From DASRJG01 sp032124015 (GTDB lineage Bacteria; Acidobacteriota; Polarisedimenticolia; Polarisedimenticolales; DASRJG01): a DNA stretch of 64,000 nt. The number at the start of each line of letters is the position of its first letter. Position 1 is the first letter of the stretch. The notes below the pieces were generated by a model. The model saw nothing but the letters and a program-made list of their open reading frames with translations. It did not search any database and had not been told where the DNA came from. The stretch covers positions 5,472 to 69,471 of the forward strand of contig JAQBEH010000057.1 of the NCBI GenBank assembly GCA_032124015.1, read 5' to 3'. Below, piece by piece: positions 16,100 to 25,067 of this stretch. A program made the translations under genes and the position numbers.

Positions 16100-18319
16100 T
16101 TGATACGACGTAAAGAGATTCATGTCGGAGGGAAGCCCCTCATCGTAGAAACCGGGAAAATTGCGCGGCAGGCCGACGGCGCCGTCACCGTGCGGTGCGG
16201 CGACACGGTCGTTCTCGTGACGGCCTGTGCCGCAAAGACCCCCCGGGAGGGTGTCGACTTCTTGCCGCTCACCGTCGACTACCGGGAAAACACCTATGCC
16301 GCCGGGAAGATCCCGGGCGGGTTCTTCCGCCGGGAAGGGCGCCCCAACGAGAAAGAGGTTTTGACTTCCCGTTTCATCGACCGGCCCTTGCGCCCCCTGT
16401 TCCCAACGGGCTGGGCGTGCGAAACACAGGTCATCGCACTGGTGCTTTCCGCCGACCAGGAAAACGATCCGGACATACTCGCGCTCACGGGCGCATCCTT
16501 CGCGCTGGCTGTTTCAGACATCCCGTTTCCCAATCCGATCGCGGCCGTTCGCGTGGCCCTCTCACCCGACGGCCGCTACGTCATCAACCCGACCTACGCG
16601 GAACTTGAGAACAGTCGTTTCGACTTGATCGTGGCCGGCTCGGCCGATGCCGTCGTCATGGTCGAAGCGGGCGCCAACGAGGTTTCCGAGGCGGAAGTTC
16701 TCGAGGGGATCGGCCACGGCCACGCGGCGATCAAACAGATCGTCGCCGCGCAAAACGAACTGTCCCGAGAGATCGCGAAGACAAAGCGCACCGTGCCGCC
16801 GGCCGTTGAGCCGGAGAACGTTCGCGAGCGGATCAGCCGCGAATGGAAGGACAAGCTCGCCTCCGCGATGCGCATCAAGACCAAGCTCGAAAGCTACGCC
16901 ATGGTCGACGAGTTGAAGAAGGAAATGCTCGCCGGCTTCGGTCCGGACCAGGCGGCGGAAAAGCGCTTTGCCTCCGGGCTCTGGTACGAATTGCAGGATC
17001 AGATCCTCCACGAGGAAATCCTGGAGCGGGGTGTCCGTCTGGACGGCCGCCGTTTCGACCAGATTCGCCCGATCACGTGCGAGGTCGGGGTGTTGCCGCG
17101 AACCCACGGCTCCGCGCTGTTCACGCGCGGCGAAACGCAGGCTCTCGTCACGGTGACGCTCGGCACGTCGGCCGACGCCCAGAAGCTCGATTGGATCGAA
17201 GGCGTTTCGCTGCGGCGCTTCATGCTGCACTACAATTTTCCGCCGTTTTCGGTGGGTGAAGTCAAGTTCCTCAGAGGCCCCGGCCGGCGAGAGATCGGCC
17301 ACGGCGCGCTCGCGGAGCGATCGCTCCTCCCTCTGGTCCCGAACGAAGAGCAGTGGCCGTATACGATCCGCATCGTCTCGGACATCCTCGAATCGAACGG
17401 ATCCTCTTCGATGGCTTCCATCTGCGGCGGGTCGCTCGCTCTGCTCGACGCCGGCGTTCCGCAAAGGGCCCCCGTGGCGGGAATCGCCATGGGGCTCGTG
17501 ATGATCGGCGACAAGTGGGCGGTGTTGACCGACATCGCCGGCGCGGAAGACCATCACGGCGACATGGATTTCAAGGTCGCCGGCTCGGCGGCCGGCATCA
17601 CGGGCCTCCAGATGGATATCAAGATCGGCGGGATCACGCCTGAGATCATGCACAAGGCCCTGGAGCAGGCGCGCACGGCGCGTCTTGCGATCCTCGACAC
17701 GATGAACGCAACGATCTCGACGCATCGTTCCGCGATCTCTCTCTACGCTCCACGCATCATCACGATCCAAATCAACAAAGAGAAGATTCGCGACGTCATC
17801 GGTCAGGGCGGCAAGACGATTCGCTCGATCGTCGAGCGCACCGGCTGCAAGATCGAGGTGCACGACGACGGTCGCGTCGACATCGCCTCGTCCGACGAAA
17901 TCGCAGCTCAGAAGGCCGTCGCGATCATCAAGGAACTCACCGCGGAAGCGGAACTCGGCCGCACCTACCTCGGCAAGGTGGTTCGCGTCGTGAATTTCGG
18001 CGCGTTCGTCGAGGTCCTTCCCGGCGTCGAAGGGTTGCTACATATCTCGGAGATCGACGAAAAGAGGATCAACGAGGTTCGCGACGTGCTCGACGAGGGC
18101 CAGGAGGTCTTGGTCAAAGTCATCGACATCGACGGCCAGGGGCGCGTGCGCCTTTCGAGAAAAGCCATCCTCCGCGAGCAGCGCGGCGAGGCCCCCGAGG
18201 AGCCGGCGGCCGTCGGCGACCGCCGGGACGGACCCGACCGTCCTCGTGGTGGCGACCGCGGGGGTCGCGGGAGCGGCGGACAGGGACCAGGTGGCGGATC
18301 CGGATCGCACTCGCGCTGA
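16100..18319 (+). CDS. pnp: Polyribonucleotide nucleotidyltransferase (PNPase)
   Basis: A 739-residue phosphorolytic 3'-5' exoribonuclease. The first RNase PH core starts at GKPLIVETGKIARQADGAV. FIDRPLRPLFPTGW and the second PH core (RTHGSALFTRGETQALVTV; AGAEDHHGDMDFKVAG, with the catalytic aspartates) follow. A KH domain (IRDVIGQGGKTIRSIVERTG) and an S1 domain (GKVVRVVNFGAFVEVLPGVEGLLH) complete it. The start is a TTG at 16100 with AGGAGG seven bases before it. The last 40 residues are an Arg/Gly/Ser-rich tail not needed for catalysis. It degrades mRNA and can polymerise RNA tails. Confidence 0.96.
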   Translation: MIRRKEIHVGGKPLIVETGKIARQADGAVTVRCGDTVVLVTACAAKTPREGVDFLPLTVDYRENTYAAGKIPGGFFRREGRPNEKEVLTSRFIDRPLRPLFPTGWACETQVIALVLSADQENDPDILALTGASFALAVSDIPFPNPIAAVRVALSPDGRYVINPTYAELENSRFDLIVAGSADAVVMVEAGANEVSEAEVLEGIGHGHAAIKQIVAAQNELSREIAKTKRTVPPAVEPENVRERISREWKDKLASAMRIKTKLESYAMVDELKKEMLAGFGPDQAAEKRFASGLWYELQDQILHEEILERGVRLDGRRFDQIRPITCEVGVLPRTHGSALFTRGETQALVTVTLGTSADAQKLDWIEGVSLRRFMLHYNFPPFSVGEVKFLRGPGRREIGHGALAERSLLPLVPNEEQWPYTIRIVSDILESNGSSSMASICGGSLALLDAGVPQRAPVAGIAMGLVMIGDKWAVLTDIAGAEDHHGDMDFKVAGSAAGITGLQMDIKIGGITPEIMHKALEQARTARLAILDTMNATISTHRSAISLYAPRIITIQINKEKIRDVIGQGGKTIRSIVERTGCKIEVHDDGRVDIASSDEIAAQKAVAIIKELTAEAELGRTYLGKVVRVVNFGAFVEVLPGVEGLLHISEIDEKRINEVRDVLDEGQEVLVKVIDIDGQGRVRLSRKAILREQRGEAPEEPAAVGDRRDGPDRPRGGDRGGRGSGGQGPGGGSGSHSR

Positions 18320-18340
18320 CCCGGAGCAGGCGGACATTCG

Positions 18341-19462
18341 GTGCTCGGTCGTTTAGTGGCGGAATACCTCCTCGAACGTGGGTGGATCACGTCCTCCCAG
18401 GTCGAGGAGGCTCGTCGCGCGCAGGGTTTTTTCGGCGGCCGTCTCGAGACACAACTGCTGAAGCTCGGTTACGTGAACGAGACGCTTCTCGGCGAGGCCC
18501 TCACGGAGGTCGCCGGCGTTCCGTTCGCCTCCTGGAATCGTTTGCGCGCGGCGGCGCCGGCGGCGCTCGGGGCGATACCGCTCCGGCTGATCGAACGCCA
18601 CCGCGTCTGCCCGTTCCTCCTCGAAGACGGGCGCCTTAGTGTGGGCACACTTGTCCCCAGCGAACCGGTGGCGCGTCGGGAGATCGAGGCGGTGACGGGG
18701 CTCGTCATCGAGCCGTGGATCACGATCGAACCGAGGCTGTACCAGGCCCTCAACCGTCACTTCGGGTTGCGCTTTGAAAGCACGCGAGGCATCGCGCTCC
18801 CCCGGGGACCAGGCGACGGCCCCCGCGATCGCCCGCGAGGCTCCGAGGACAAAGAGGTTGGGCCAAGGCCCACGGACACCGAAGTGGGCCTCGACGGACG
18901 GCCACTCGATGCAGAGGTTTCGGTTGACGACTACCTACGCACGCAGTCGAACTCTCCTGAAGTCGTCGACACCGGCTCGCTCGATTCCCTCGATGAATCC
19001 CTCGCCTCCGCCCGCGATCGAGACGACCTGGCTGAGGCACTCTTCACATTTTGCGCGGCACGATCGAGCCGCTCGGGACTCTTCGCGGTTGGAAAAGACG
19101 CGGTACGCGGGGTTGCCGGCCGCGGACGTGCGTTTGCTGGGGATGCCCTGCGCACGCTGACGGTGCCCGCGGGCTCGGGGACGATTTTCGATACCGCTCT
19201 CTTGAGCGGCGAATTCTATTTCGGAGTCGTCCCTGCGCTCCCCGCCAACCGGGATCTCTACACCGCTCTGGGTGGGAAACTCCCCAAGAACGTCATGCTG
19301 CTTCCCATCGTCCTGAAGGAGCGCACCGTCGCGCTGCTCTACCTCGACGGCGACGACGAAGCGCTGCCGCAGCCCGACATCCCCTTGATGCGACGCGTCG
19401 CCGTCAAGGCGGGGATCGCGTTCGAGATGCTCCTCTTGCGGAACAAGCTTCGCGAGATCTGA
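18341..19462 (+). CDS. Stand-alone MshEN (GspE N-terminal-like) protein with C-terminal GAF-like domain
   Basis: A 373-residue protein with no ATPase domain. Residues 1-62 contain two consecutive MshEN-like helices (RLVAEYLLERGWITSSQVEE and RLETQLLKLGYVNETLLGEA followed by VAGVPF), the pattern that binds c-di-GMP in MshE. Residues 63-150 resemble the rest of the GspE N-domain. Residues 160-215 are charged and low-complexity. Residues about 225-373 look like a GAF-type domain (LPIVLKERTVALLYLDGDD). It starts at GTG 18341, 21 bases after pnp. It is probably a c-di-GMP receptor or regulator; type II secretion or pilus ATPase activity is excluded by the missing Walker motifs. Confidence 0.65.
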   Translation: MLGRLVAEYLLERGWITSSQVEEARRAQGFFGGRLETQLLKLGYVNETLLGEALTEVAGVPFASWNRLRAAAPAALGAIPLRLIERHRVCPFLLEDGRLSVGTLVPSEPVARREIEAVTGLVIEPWITIEPRLYQALNRHFGLRFESTRGIALPRGPGDGPRDRPRGSEDKEVGPRPTDTEVGLDGRPLDAEVSVDDYLRTQSNSPEVVDTGSLDSLDESLASARDRDDLAEALFTFCAARSSRSGLFAVGKDAVRGVAGRGRAFAGDALRTLTVPAGSGTIFDTALLSGEFYFGVVPALPANRDLYTALGGKLPKNVMLLPIVLKERTVALLYLDGDDEALPQPDIPLMRRVAVKAGIAFEMLLLRNKLREI

Positions 19463-19478
19463 CTCCCGCCCACGTCCG

Positions 19479-20621
19479 TTACTGCTGAAACACTTCGGCG
19501 CGATCGCCGATCCGCACTTCACGAGAGGAGTGCAAGACCTTGACTGTCGACGTCGCGCCGTCCACGGTCAGGACGACGGCCTGCCCGAGCACCAGACGGG
19601 GCAGATCTCCGTTGTCGCGGAAGAGGGTCAAGAGCGAGCCGGGACGCACTCCGGCCGTGTTTCCGAGATCGGTGTTAATGACGTTGCCTCCGGCGACGGA
19701 GATCAACTCGTCGGACCCTCCGTCGACGATCCATCCCTGCGCGAGTCCTGAGGGATCCATGCATCGGTCGACGGGCGGGATACTCGACACCATCGGACTC
19801 GGCAGGTCCTTCCACGGGACGAGCTCGTCGCCGTGGCGCATCCCTTCGCAGGAAGAAACGAGGACGGCGGTCGCTGTATTTTCCTGGGCGCACAGCACGC
19901 GCACGTGGCCCAGGCGCTGCATGTACACCCCGAGTCGCTCTTTCGTCGCCGGGTGCAGCACTTTATGATCGGGGCGCACCACCAGGTAGTCGGCCCCAGC
20001 CTCGATCCCCTGATTCCGGCCTTGATTCAAGTAGACGATGTCTCCCGCGGCCTGTTCTATCTTCTCGCCTTCGCCCGCCTCGATCGCAAGAGTCGAGGGT
20101 TCGTGGTCGCTCTCGACCCACCCCGAGCAATAAAGATCGTGTTTGTCGGCAAGCTGCATCATCGCGGGTCGGGACGGCGCGACAGCGCCGGTTCCACGAT
20201 CGTCCGGCTCGACAGCAGCGGTTTCCGCCCCCTGGTCGCCCTCCGGCGTCTGGGCCTCCGCGGATGGGGTGGGACCCTCGGGCGGGACCACGTTCGGCTT
20301 CCCAGGCACCGCAAGCGGGTCGCCAGGGTAGATCCAGTGACTGTCGAGGATATAGCGGTTCTGATCCCAGATCTGCGGCCAGAGATGGGGGTCGCCCAGC
20401 CACTTGCCCGCAAGGTCCCAAAGCGTGTCACCGCTCTGGATGGCGTACGACTCGGCGGTCGGCTGTGGCGGGTCCCAAGGGGTCCAGTGGTCCCCGACCT
20501 GCTTCAGGTTCTTGGGAGGGCGCGTGGACGCCCCCGTCGACCCGTCCGCTGCCAGGACCAGCGGCGAAACGGCCGCGAGAGCGGTCAGTGTCAGCGCCGC
20601 AACCGTCAACGTCTTTCTCAT
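19479..20621 (-). CDS. Secreted LysM-domain protein
   Basis: A 380-residue protein starting at ATG 20621 behind GGAGGACT. The signal peptide ends near LVLAADG. Residues 59-107 are a LysM fold (YAIQSGDTLWDLAGKWLGD, then QIWDQNRYILDSHWIYPGD). Such domains bind peptidoglycan N-acetylglucosamine. After a Pro/Glu-rich linker (to about 170), residues 185-380 form a beta-rich region of repeated small barrels (GDIVYLNQGRNQGIEAGADY; GNTAGVRPGSLLTLFRD). The arrangement resembles proteins that tether envelope components to the wall. It has its own strong promoter. Confidence 0.75.
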   Translation of the reverse strand: MRKTLTVAALTLTALAAVSPLVLAADGSTGASTRPPKNLKQVGDHWTPWDPPQPTAESYAIQSGDTLWDLAGKWLGDPHLWPQIWDQNRYILDSHWIYPGDPLAVPGKPNVVPPEGPTPSAEAQTPEGDQGAETAAVEPDDRGTGAVAPSRPAMMQLADKHDLYCSGWVESDHEPSTLAIEAGEGEKIEQAAGDIVYLNQGRNQGIEAGADYLVVRPDHKVLHPATKERLGVYMQRLGHVRVLCAQENTATAVLVSSCEGMRHGDELVPWKDLPSPMVSSIPPVDRCMDPSGLAQGWIVDGGSDELISVAGGNVINTDLGNTAGVRPGSLLTLFRDNGDLPRLVLGQAVVLTVDGATSTVKVLHSSREVRIGDRAEVFQQ

Positions 20622-20710
20622 CGGCGAGTCCTCCGCAACCACCCGGCCGGACACCCCCCCCAAGGGACTGGCGGGCTTCCAAATCCGGAGATCCAAGATA
20701 ACCATGTGCG

Positions 20711-20738
20711 AATATAAGCGCGGACGCCTCGATTTCAA
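20711..20738 (-). promoter_or_regulatory. Strong sigma70 promoter for the LysM gene
   Basis: On the minus strand TTGAAA (20738-20733) and TATATT (20716-20711) are 16 bases apart, the closest match to consensus in the window. Transcription would begin near 20704, giving a leader of about 80 bases. It lies just past the rsmD stop, so the LysM gene can be expressed apart from the helicase operon. Confidence 0.65.
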
Positions 20739-20768
20739 TGCCCTCATTCGCGGCGCAACGGTCAACTG

Positions 20769-21323
20769 TCAGTATTTGAAGAAATCCAGCGCTGTCCGGC
20801 CGTACTCGGCTGTTCTGGTGAGCTTAAGCCCCGGACGGCCGAGATTTAACAGGTTCCGGCTCTCGCGCTCCACGACCAGCGTTCCGTGCATCCCGAGCAA
20901 TCGACCTTGGTCGATCCCATCGACCAGAGCGCACTCAGCCGTGGCGTCGTATGGGGGATCGGCGAAGATCAAGTGATACGGGCCGCCCAGCCGAGCCCGG
21001 TCTAGGACATTCTCGACCCTGCCGACGATCACGCGGGCCTCGTGCTCGAGGCCCAGCACCTCGACGCTACGCCGCAGCGCCGCCGCCGTTTTGGGGTTGG
21101 CCTCGACGAAGACCGCCCTTCGGGCACCGCGGGAGAGAGCCTCGAAACCGAGTGCGCCGCTCCCGGCGTAGAGGTCGAGCACATCGAAACCCGTGAGATC
21201 CTGTCCGAGGATATTGAAGAGCGCTTCTCGCACCTTGTCCGACGTGGGACGTAGCGCGGGGTCTAGGGCCACGCCCAGGCGCCTTCCGCGCAAGCGACCG
21301 GCGACGATCCGAATCGTTCCCAT
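20769..21323 (-). CDS. rsmD: 16S rRNA (guanine(966)-N2)-methyltransferase RsmD
   Basis: A 184-residue SAM-dependent methyltransferase. The MGTIRIVAGRLRGRRL start, the RPTSDKVREALFNILG helix, the SAM loop DLYAGSGALGFEALSRGA and the catalytic DPPY (residues 122-125) are all present. It methylates G966 in the 30S head. It follows the DEAD-box helicase by 17 bases and probably shares its transcript. Confidence 0.92.
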   Translation of the reverse strand: MGTIRIVAGRLRGRRLGVALDPALRPTSDKVREALFNILGQDLTGFDVLDLYAGSGALGFEALSRGARRAVFVEANPKTAAALRRSVEVLGLEHEARVIVGRVENVLDRARLGGPYHLIFADPPYDATAECALVDGIDQGRLLGMHGTLVVERESRNLLNLGRPGLKLTRTAEYGRTALDFFKY

Positions 21324-21340
21324 TCTGAGCGCCTACGCGA

Positions 21341-22675
21341 TCAAGTCACCGGCGCGGGGGTCGTGCCTCCTCCCGCGCGGCGGCCACCGCGACGTCCCCC
21401 CCCGCTTCCGCTGCCCGACCCGCCGCCGGATCCGCCCTGCCCGCCCGATCCACCACGCCCGCCGGATCCACCACGCCCGCCGGAACTACCGCGCCCGCCG
21501 GAACCACCGCGTCCGCCATGTCCCGTAGGGCGGTCGCCGCGCCGGGGTGCGGCGTAGGCGAAACCCTCCACGGTCTCCCGTCGAATCGCATGGCCGAGCA
21601 TCTCTTCGATCTGCGCCGCGCGGGCTCCGTCGAGTTCGCAAACCAGGGTGAGAGCCTTCCCCTCGCGGTGCGCGCGCCCCGTGCGACCGATTCGGTGGAC
21701 GTACTCCTCGGCGTGCATCGGTACGTCGAAATTGACGACGAGGTCGATGTCATCGATATCGAGGCCGCGAGCGGCGACATCCGTCGCGACGAGCACGTCG
21801 AACACGCCGTTTCTGAAGGCGGTCAGCGCGCGCTCGCGGTTGGCCTGCGAAAGCAAACTCGAGAGCGAGACGACTTCGTGATTCCTCGTCCGCAATCGCC
21901 TGGCCAGTTCGGAGGTCATCTCACGAGTCGCGGTGAACACGAGGCACTTCGACGGCCGGTCTCGGTCGAGCACCGTCAGGAGAAGGTCCACTTTCTGCCA
22001 GCTCGGCACCTCGAGAAAGGCGTGCTCGACGGACTCTTTGACGCGGATCACGGTGTCGATGCGCACGGTCTCGGGGTGCATCAGGTAGCGCTCAGAGAGC
22101 GTCTTGATCTCGGGTTGAAAGGTGGCCGAAAACAGCAGCGTCTGGCGGCTCATCGGAATACGCCGAACGATGGCATCGACGTCGTTGATGAACCCCATGT
22201 CGAGCATGCGGTCCGCCTCGTCCAGGACGAGGAAGCGCGCGCGACGCATCGACACCCAACCCTGTCCGAGGAAATCGAGAAGGCGCCCCGGCGTCGCCAC
22301 GAGCAGGTCGCAGCCCTGGGTCAACTCGGACTTCTGTCCTCCGCTCGAGGTGCCTCCGTAGGCGAGGACCGTGCGAAGCCCTACGTGCTTGCCGAACCGT
22401 TCCGCCTCGCCGGCGACCTGGATCGCCAACTCACGCGTGGGACAGACCACCACCGCATGCGGGCCGTCGCCCTCCGCCTTGAACGCCTGCAGGATGGGGA
22501 GCAGGTAGGCGAGCGTCTTCCCGGTCCCGGTCTGCGCAACCCCCACGAGATCGTGGCCAGCCAGGATCAACGGAATCGCCTGGAGCTGAATGGGTGTAGG
22601 GCGGGTATAGCCGGCTTCGTCCAGCGCGCGCTGGAGTTCCGTGCGGAGACCGAACTGCCGGAACGAATCCGTCAT
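21341..22675 (-). CDS. DEAD-box RNA helicase (RhlE-like) with Gly/Ser/Arg tail
   Basis: A 444-residue ATP-dependent RNA helicase. Motifs in order: FRQFGL..Q motif (YTRPTPIQLQAIPLIL), AQTGTGKT (I), PTRELAIQ (Ia), VATPGRLLDFL, DEAD (II), SAT (III), LVFTATREMTSELARRLR, ATDVAARGLDIDDIDLVVNF (V) and HRIGRTGRAHREG (VI). The last 65 residues are GGRGGSGG-type repeats that bind RNA loosely. ATG 22675 shares ATGA with the stop of the LeuA-like gene, so it is preferred to an in-frame TTG six bases upstream. The likely role is mRNA decay or ribosome assembly. Confidence 0.92.
   Translation of the reverse strand: MTDSFRQFGLRTELQRALDEAGYTRPTPIQLQAIPLILAGHDLVGVAQTGTGKTLAYLLPILQAFKAEGDGPHAVVVCPTRELAIQVAGEAERFGKHVGLRTVLAYGGTSSGGQKSELTQGCDLLVATPGRLLDFLGQGWVSMRRARFLVLDEADRMLDMGFINDVDAIVRRIPMSRQTLLFSATFQPEIKTLSERYLMHPETVRIDTVIRVKESVEHAFLEVPSWQKVDLLLTVLDRDRPSKCLVFTATREMTSELARRLRTRNHEVVSLSSLLSQANRERALTAFRNGVFDVLVATDVAARGLDIDDIDLVVNFDVPMHAEEYVHRIGRTGRAHREGKALTLVCELDGARAAQIEEMLGHAIRRETVEGFAYAAPRRGDRPTGHGGRGGSGGRGSSGGRGGSGGRGGSGGQGGSGGGSGSGSGGGRRGGRRAGGGTTPAPVT
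21420..21520 (-). repeat. 15-base imperfect tandem repeat encoding the helicase Gly-rich tail
   Basis: About six imperfect 15-base units (plus-strand form CCACGCCCGCCGGAT) encode RGGSG-type pentapeptides near the helicase C-terminus. Copy number is likely to vary by slippage. Confidence 0.75.
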
Positions 22676-23886
22676 CCGCAAAGAGCCTGAATCTCTTCGT
22701 CTTCGAGCAGACGGTTCGAGTCTTTTGCCGCGGCGAAGATGCGCTCCACGCGGGCCTCGGTCGCTACGACACCGCGACTCTCGAGCCAGAAGATCACGTT
22801 GGATTTCCCGCTCATCGGGCCGACCCGGATCAACTGGTGGAATCCGAAATCGCTCGCGGGCACACCGGAGTAGATCCTGTCGGCGAGCCAGGCATCACCC
22901 TTCTTGAACGCCTTGATGACGGCCGCGGCGTGGACACCCGTGGCGGTTTCGAAGGCATCCTTACCAACGACCGGGTAGTTGTCCGGCACGGGGCGCAAGA
23001 GCGCCTCCGCAGCCGCGCGACAATACGCGCCGAGCCCCGTGAGGTCGCGGTCGATCCAACCCAGGAGCTTGAGGTTGACGAGGAGCAGGTCGATTTCCGC
23101 GTTGCCGCAGCGTTCGCCGATCCCGAGCGCCGTGCCGTGCACCCGCGTCGCGCCCGCCTCGAAGGCGGCGAGGCAGTTCACGAGCCCCAGGCCTCGATCG
23201 CGATGGCCGTGCCAATCGATCCCGATGTGCGAACCGCCGGCCGCGTCGAGCACGCCGCGCACGAACCCCACGACGCGCCGCGTCCCATGGGGCGTCGCGT
23301 GCCCCGTCGTGTCCGCGACGCACACGCGCGACGCCCCTGCCCTGACGGCCTCGGTGTACAGCCTCTGAAGTGTCTCCGGCCGTGCGCGGGTCGTGTCCTC
23401 GGTGACGTACAAAACGCGCAGGCCGTTTCCGACCGCATACGCGATGGCTTCCGTCGACTGCCGGACGAGGAACTCTTCATCCCATCCTTCGGCGTACTGG
23501 CGGATCGGCGACGATCCGATGAACAGGCACGCCTCGATCGGAACCCCGGTTTTTTGTGTGACGCGGATGATCGGGTCGATGTCCTTCACGATGGTACGCG
23601 CGGCGCAGTTGGCCTCGATCGCGAGCTTCGCCGAGGCGATCTCCCTGCAGAGCGCCTCGACGTCCGTCTCGGCCCGCGGCCCCGCTCCGGGGAGCCCGAT
23701 GTTGGCTGTGTCGATCCCCAGACGGTTCATGAGGTGCAGGAGTTCCCTCTTCTTTTCGATCGGGGGGTCGGTCACGGACGGCGACTGCAAACCGTCGCGC
23801 AGGGTCTCGTCGTCGAGCATGACCTTGCTCGGACGGGGCGGCGTCCCGTGATCGCTATTCCAGTCGTGAATGAGTTCGTCTTGCAT
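22672..23886 (-). CDS. LeuA-family synthase (isopropylmalate/homocitrate/citramalate synthase-like), no regulatory domain
   Basis: A 404-residue DRE-TIM enzyme that condenses an acyl-CoA with a 2-keto acid. DDETLRDGLQ (residues 25-34) holds the catalytic Arg-Asp pair and HGHRDRGLG the metal histidines. HGTALGIGERCGNAEIDLLL is the classic substrate/metal loop. The C-terminal allosteric LeuA dimer domain is missing; the length fits single-domain synthases instead. The exact keto acid cannot be told. No other leu or lys genes are next to it. It overlaps the helicase start by four bases. Confidence 0.75.
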   Translation of the reverse strand: MQDELIHDWNSDHGTPPRPSKVMLDDETLRDGLQSPSVTDPPIEKKRELLHLMNRLGIDTANIGLPGAGPRAETDVEALCREIASAKLAIEANCAARTIVKDIDPIIRVTQKTGVPIEACLFIGSSPIRQYAEGWDEEFLVRQSTEAIAYAVGNGLRVLYVTEDTTRARPETLQRLYTEAVRAGASRVCVADTTGHATPHGTRRVVGFVRGVLDAAGGSHIGIDWHGHRDRGLGLVNCLAAFEAGATRVHGTALGIGERCGNAEIDLLLVNLKLLGWIDRDLTGLGAYCRAAAEALLRPVPDNYPVVGKDAFETATGVHAAAVIKAFKKGDAWLADRIYSGVPASDFGFHQLIRVGPMSGKSNVIFWLESRGVVATEARVERIFAAAKDSNRLLEDEEIQALCG

Positions 23887-23980
23887 GGCAGAGCCCCTTT
23901 AAGTCACCGCATCGTAGTCGGCGGCCCCGGGGGGCGTCAACGAAACACTTGGGACGGCGTTTTCGCGCAGCGGCTGTTCC

Positions 23981-25027
23981 CTAGAAATAACCGGCATTTT
24001 TCATCTGGTACAGGAACGCCTTCATCGTGCGGATCTCCCCCTCGGCGACGAACCGGGCATGCACGGTTTCGGTGTCACGCTGGAAGTCCGTCGGCAGCGG
24101 CGGCAGCACGACCTCCCTCAACGCGTCGGTCGCGGAATCGTCGAGCGGATAGCATCCCGAAGGCGTCTCGATCGCTACGTCGACGACCTGGCCGGTCTTG
24201 AGAATCGTGAAGCGCACGCCGTTTCGGTGATCCAGCATCCAGTTCCGATTCTCGGCGGCCCACCTCTCGAACACGCTGGAAGTCGTCAGCAGCCGGTTGT
24301 GCCACGCCCTCCAGATGATCCCGTGAATCTGTCGGCCGTAGCTCTCCCAATCGTAGTCGCGCCCCTCGAATTCGAGGTTGCCGATGCCGAACCCCGTCGG
24401 CGGGAGGGCCGGCATTGAGACACCGCCGGTTCCCTTGCCTCCTCCTTTCGGGCCGTTTGGCGTCGAGGGACGCGGGGCTTCGATCGCCGTCTTGAACTCG
24501 CGCAGCCTGCCGAGGATGTCCTTCGGTTCAAAGTTGTTCGACCCGACTTCGGCGATGGTCGATCGGTCGGCCCCGCTTTTTTCCGGTGGAGGCGTGCCGG
24601 GGGTCGGCTCCGGACGCGGACCGCCCTGTTCGCCACCCGCCGGGTTCTTGTCCCGGCGGCCGGCCTCTTTGGGCGTCGACTCCTTCGTCGCAGTCTTCAT
24701 TGCGGTGATCGTCTCGGGTGTCGGCTGCATGCGCAGCGGCTTGGCCCTCGCCGGCGGCGGCGGCCTGCGCGAAGCGATTTCGTCCTGTGGCGGCTTCGGT
24801 GTTGGCGGCAGCGGGTTGACGAACGTGATCGGAATCGGCGACTCCTTGGGGCGCGTCAATTCGGCCTCGACCTGGGATTTCTGGCGAGAACTGATGACCA
24901 GGAGAAGCGCGACCACCAGAACGTGCAGGCTGATGGAGCCGAACACTCCGGCCGGCCCCCCATCCTCTCGACGCCGGAACGAGATCTCGAGGGGACCGAG
25001 CGCGATCGTCGTGCGGGGGGATTCCAT
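23981..25027 (-). CDS. TonB-like energy transducer/periplasm-spanning protein
   Basis: About 348 residues. One transmembrane helix (SISLHVLVVALLLVIS) is followed by a proline-rich spacer (LPPTPKPPQDEIASRRPPPP) and low-complexity Gly/Pro/Lys sequence. A C-terminal TonB-like domain follows (SYGRQIHGIIWRAWHNRLL, VRFTILKTGQVVDVAIETPS, DALREVVLPPLP). It probably couples inner-membrane energy to an outer-membrane receptor such as the Oar-like protein, but no exbB/exbD is near. An ATG at 25039 is also possible; there TACAAT, a -10-like box, overlaps that ATG, which would make 25027 the usable start. Confidence 0.65.
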   Translation of the reverse strand: MESPRTTIALGPLEISFRRREDGGPAGVFGSISLHVLVVALLLVISSRQKSQVEAELTRPKESPIPITFVNPLPPTPKPPQDEIASRRPPPPARAKPLRMQPTPETITAMKTATKESTPKEAGRRDKNPAGGEQGGPRPEPTPGTPPPEKSGADRSTIAEVGSNNFEPKDILGRLREFKTAIEAPRPSTPNGPKGGGKGTGGVSMPALPPTGFGIGNLEFEGRDYDWESYGRQIHGIIWRAWHNRLLTTSSVFERWAAENRNWMLDHRNGVRFTILKTGQVVDVAIETPSGCYPLDDSATDALREVVLPPLPTDFQRDTETVHARFVAEGEIRTMKAFLYQMKNAGYF

Positions 25028-25067
25028 GGGCCCAGCCATTGTAGGGGGATGTCCTAAACGGCGCCTT

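Noticed and set aside
21420..21520. Short regular repeats considered as a CRISPR array
   Set aside because: The 15-base units are contiguous, without spacers, and code for the Gly-rich helicase tail.
21518..22690. 390-residue frame opposite the DEAD-box helicase
   Set aside because: All helicase motifs lie on the other strand; this frame shows none.
23981..25039. TonB-like protein and Oar-like receptor considered as one transport locus
   Set aside because: They are more than 20 kb apart, on separate transcripts, and no exbB/exbD accompanies either.
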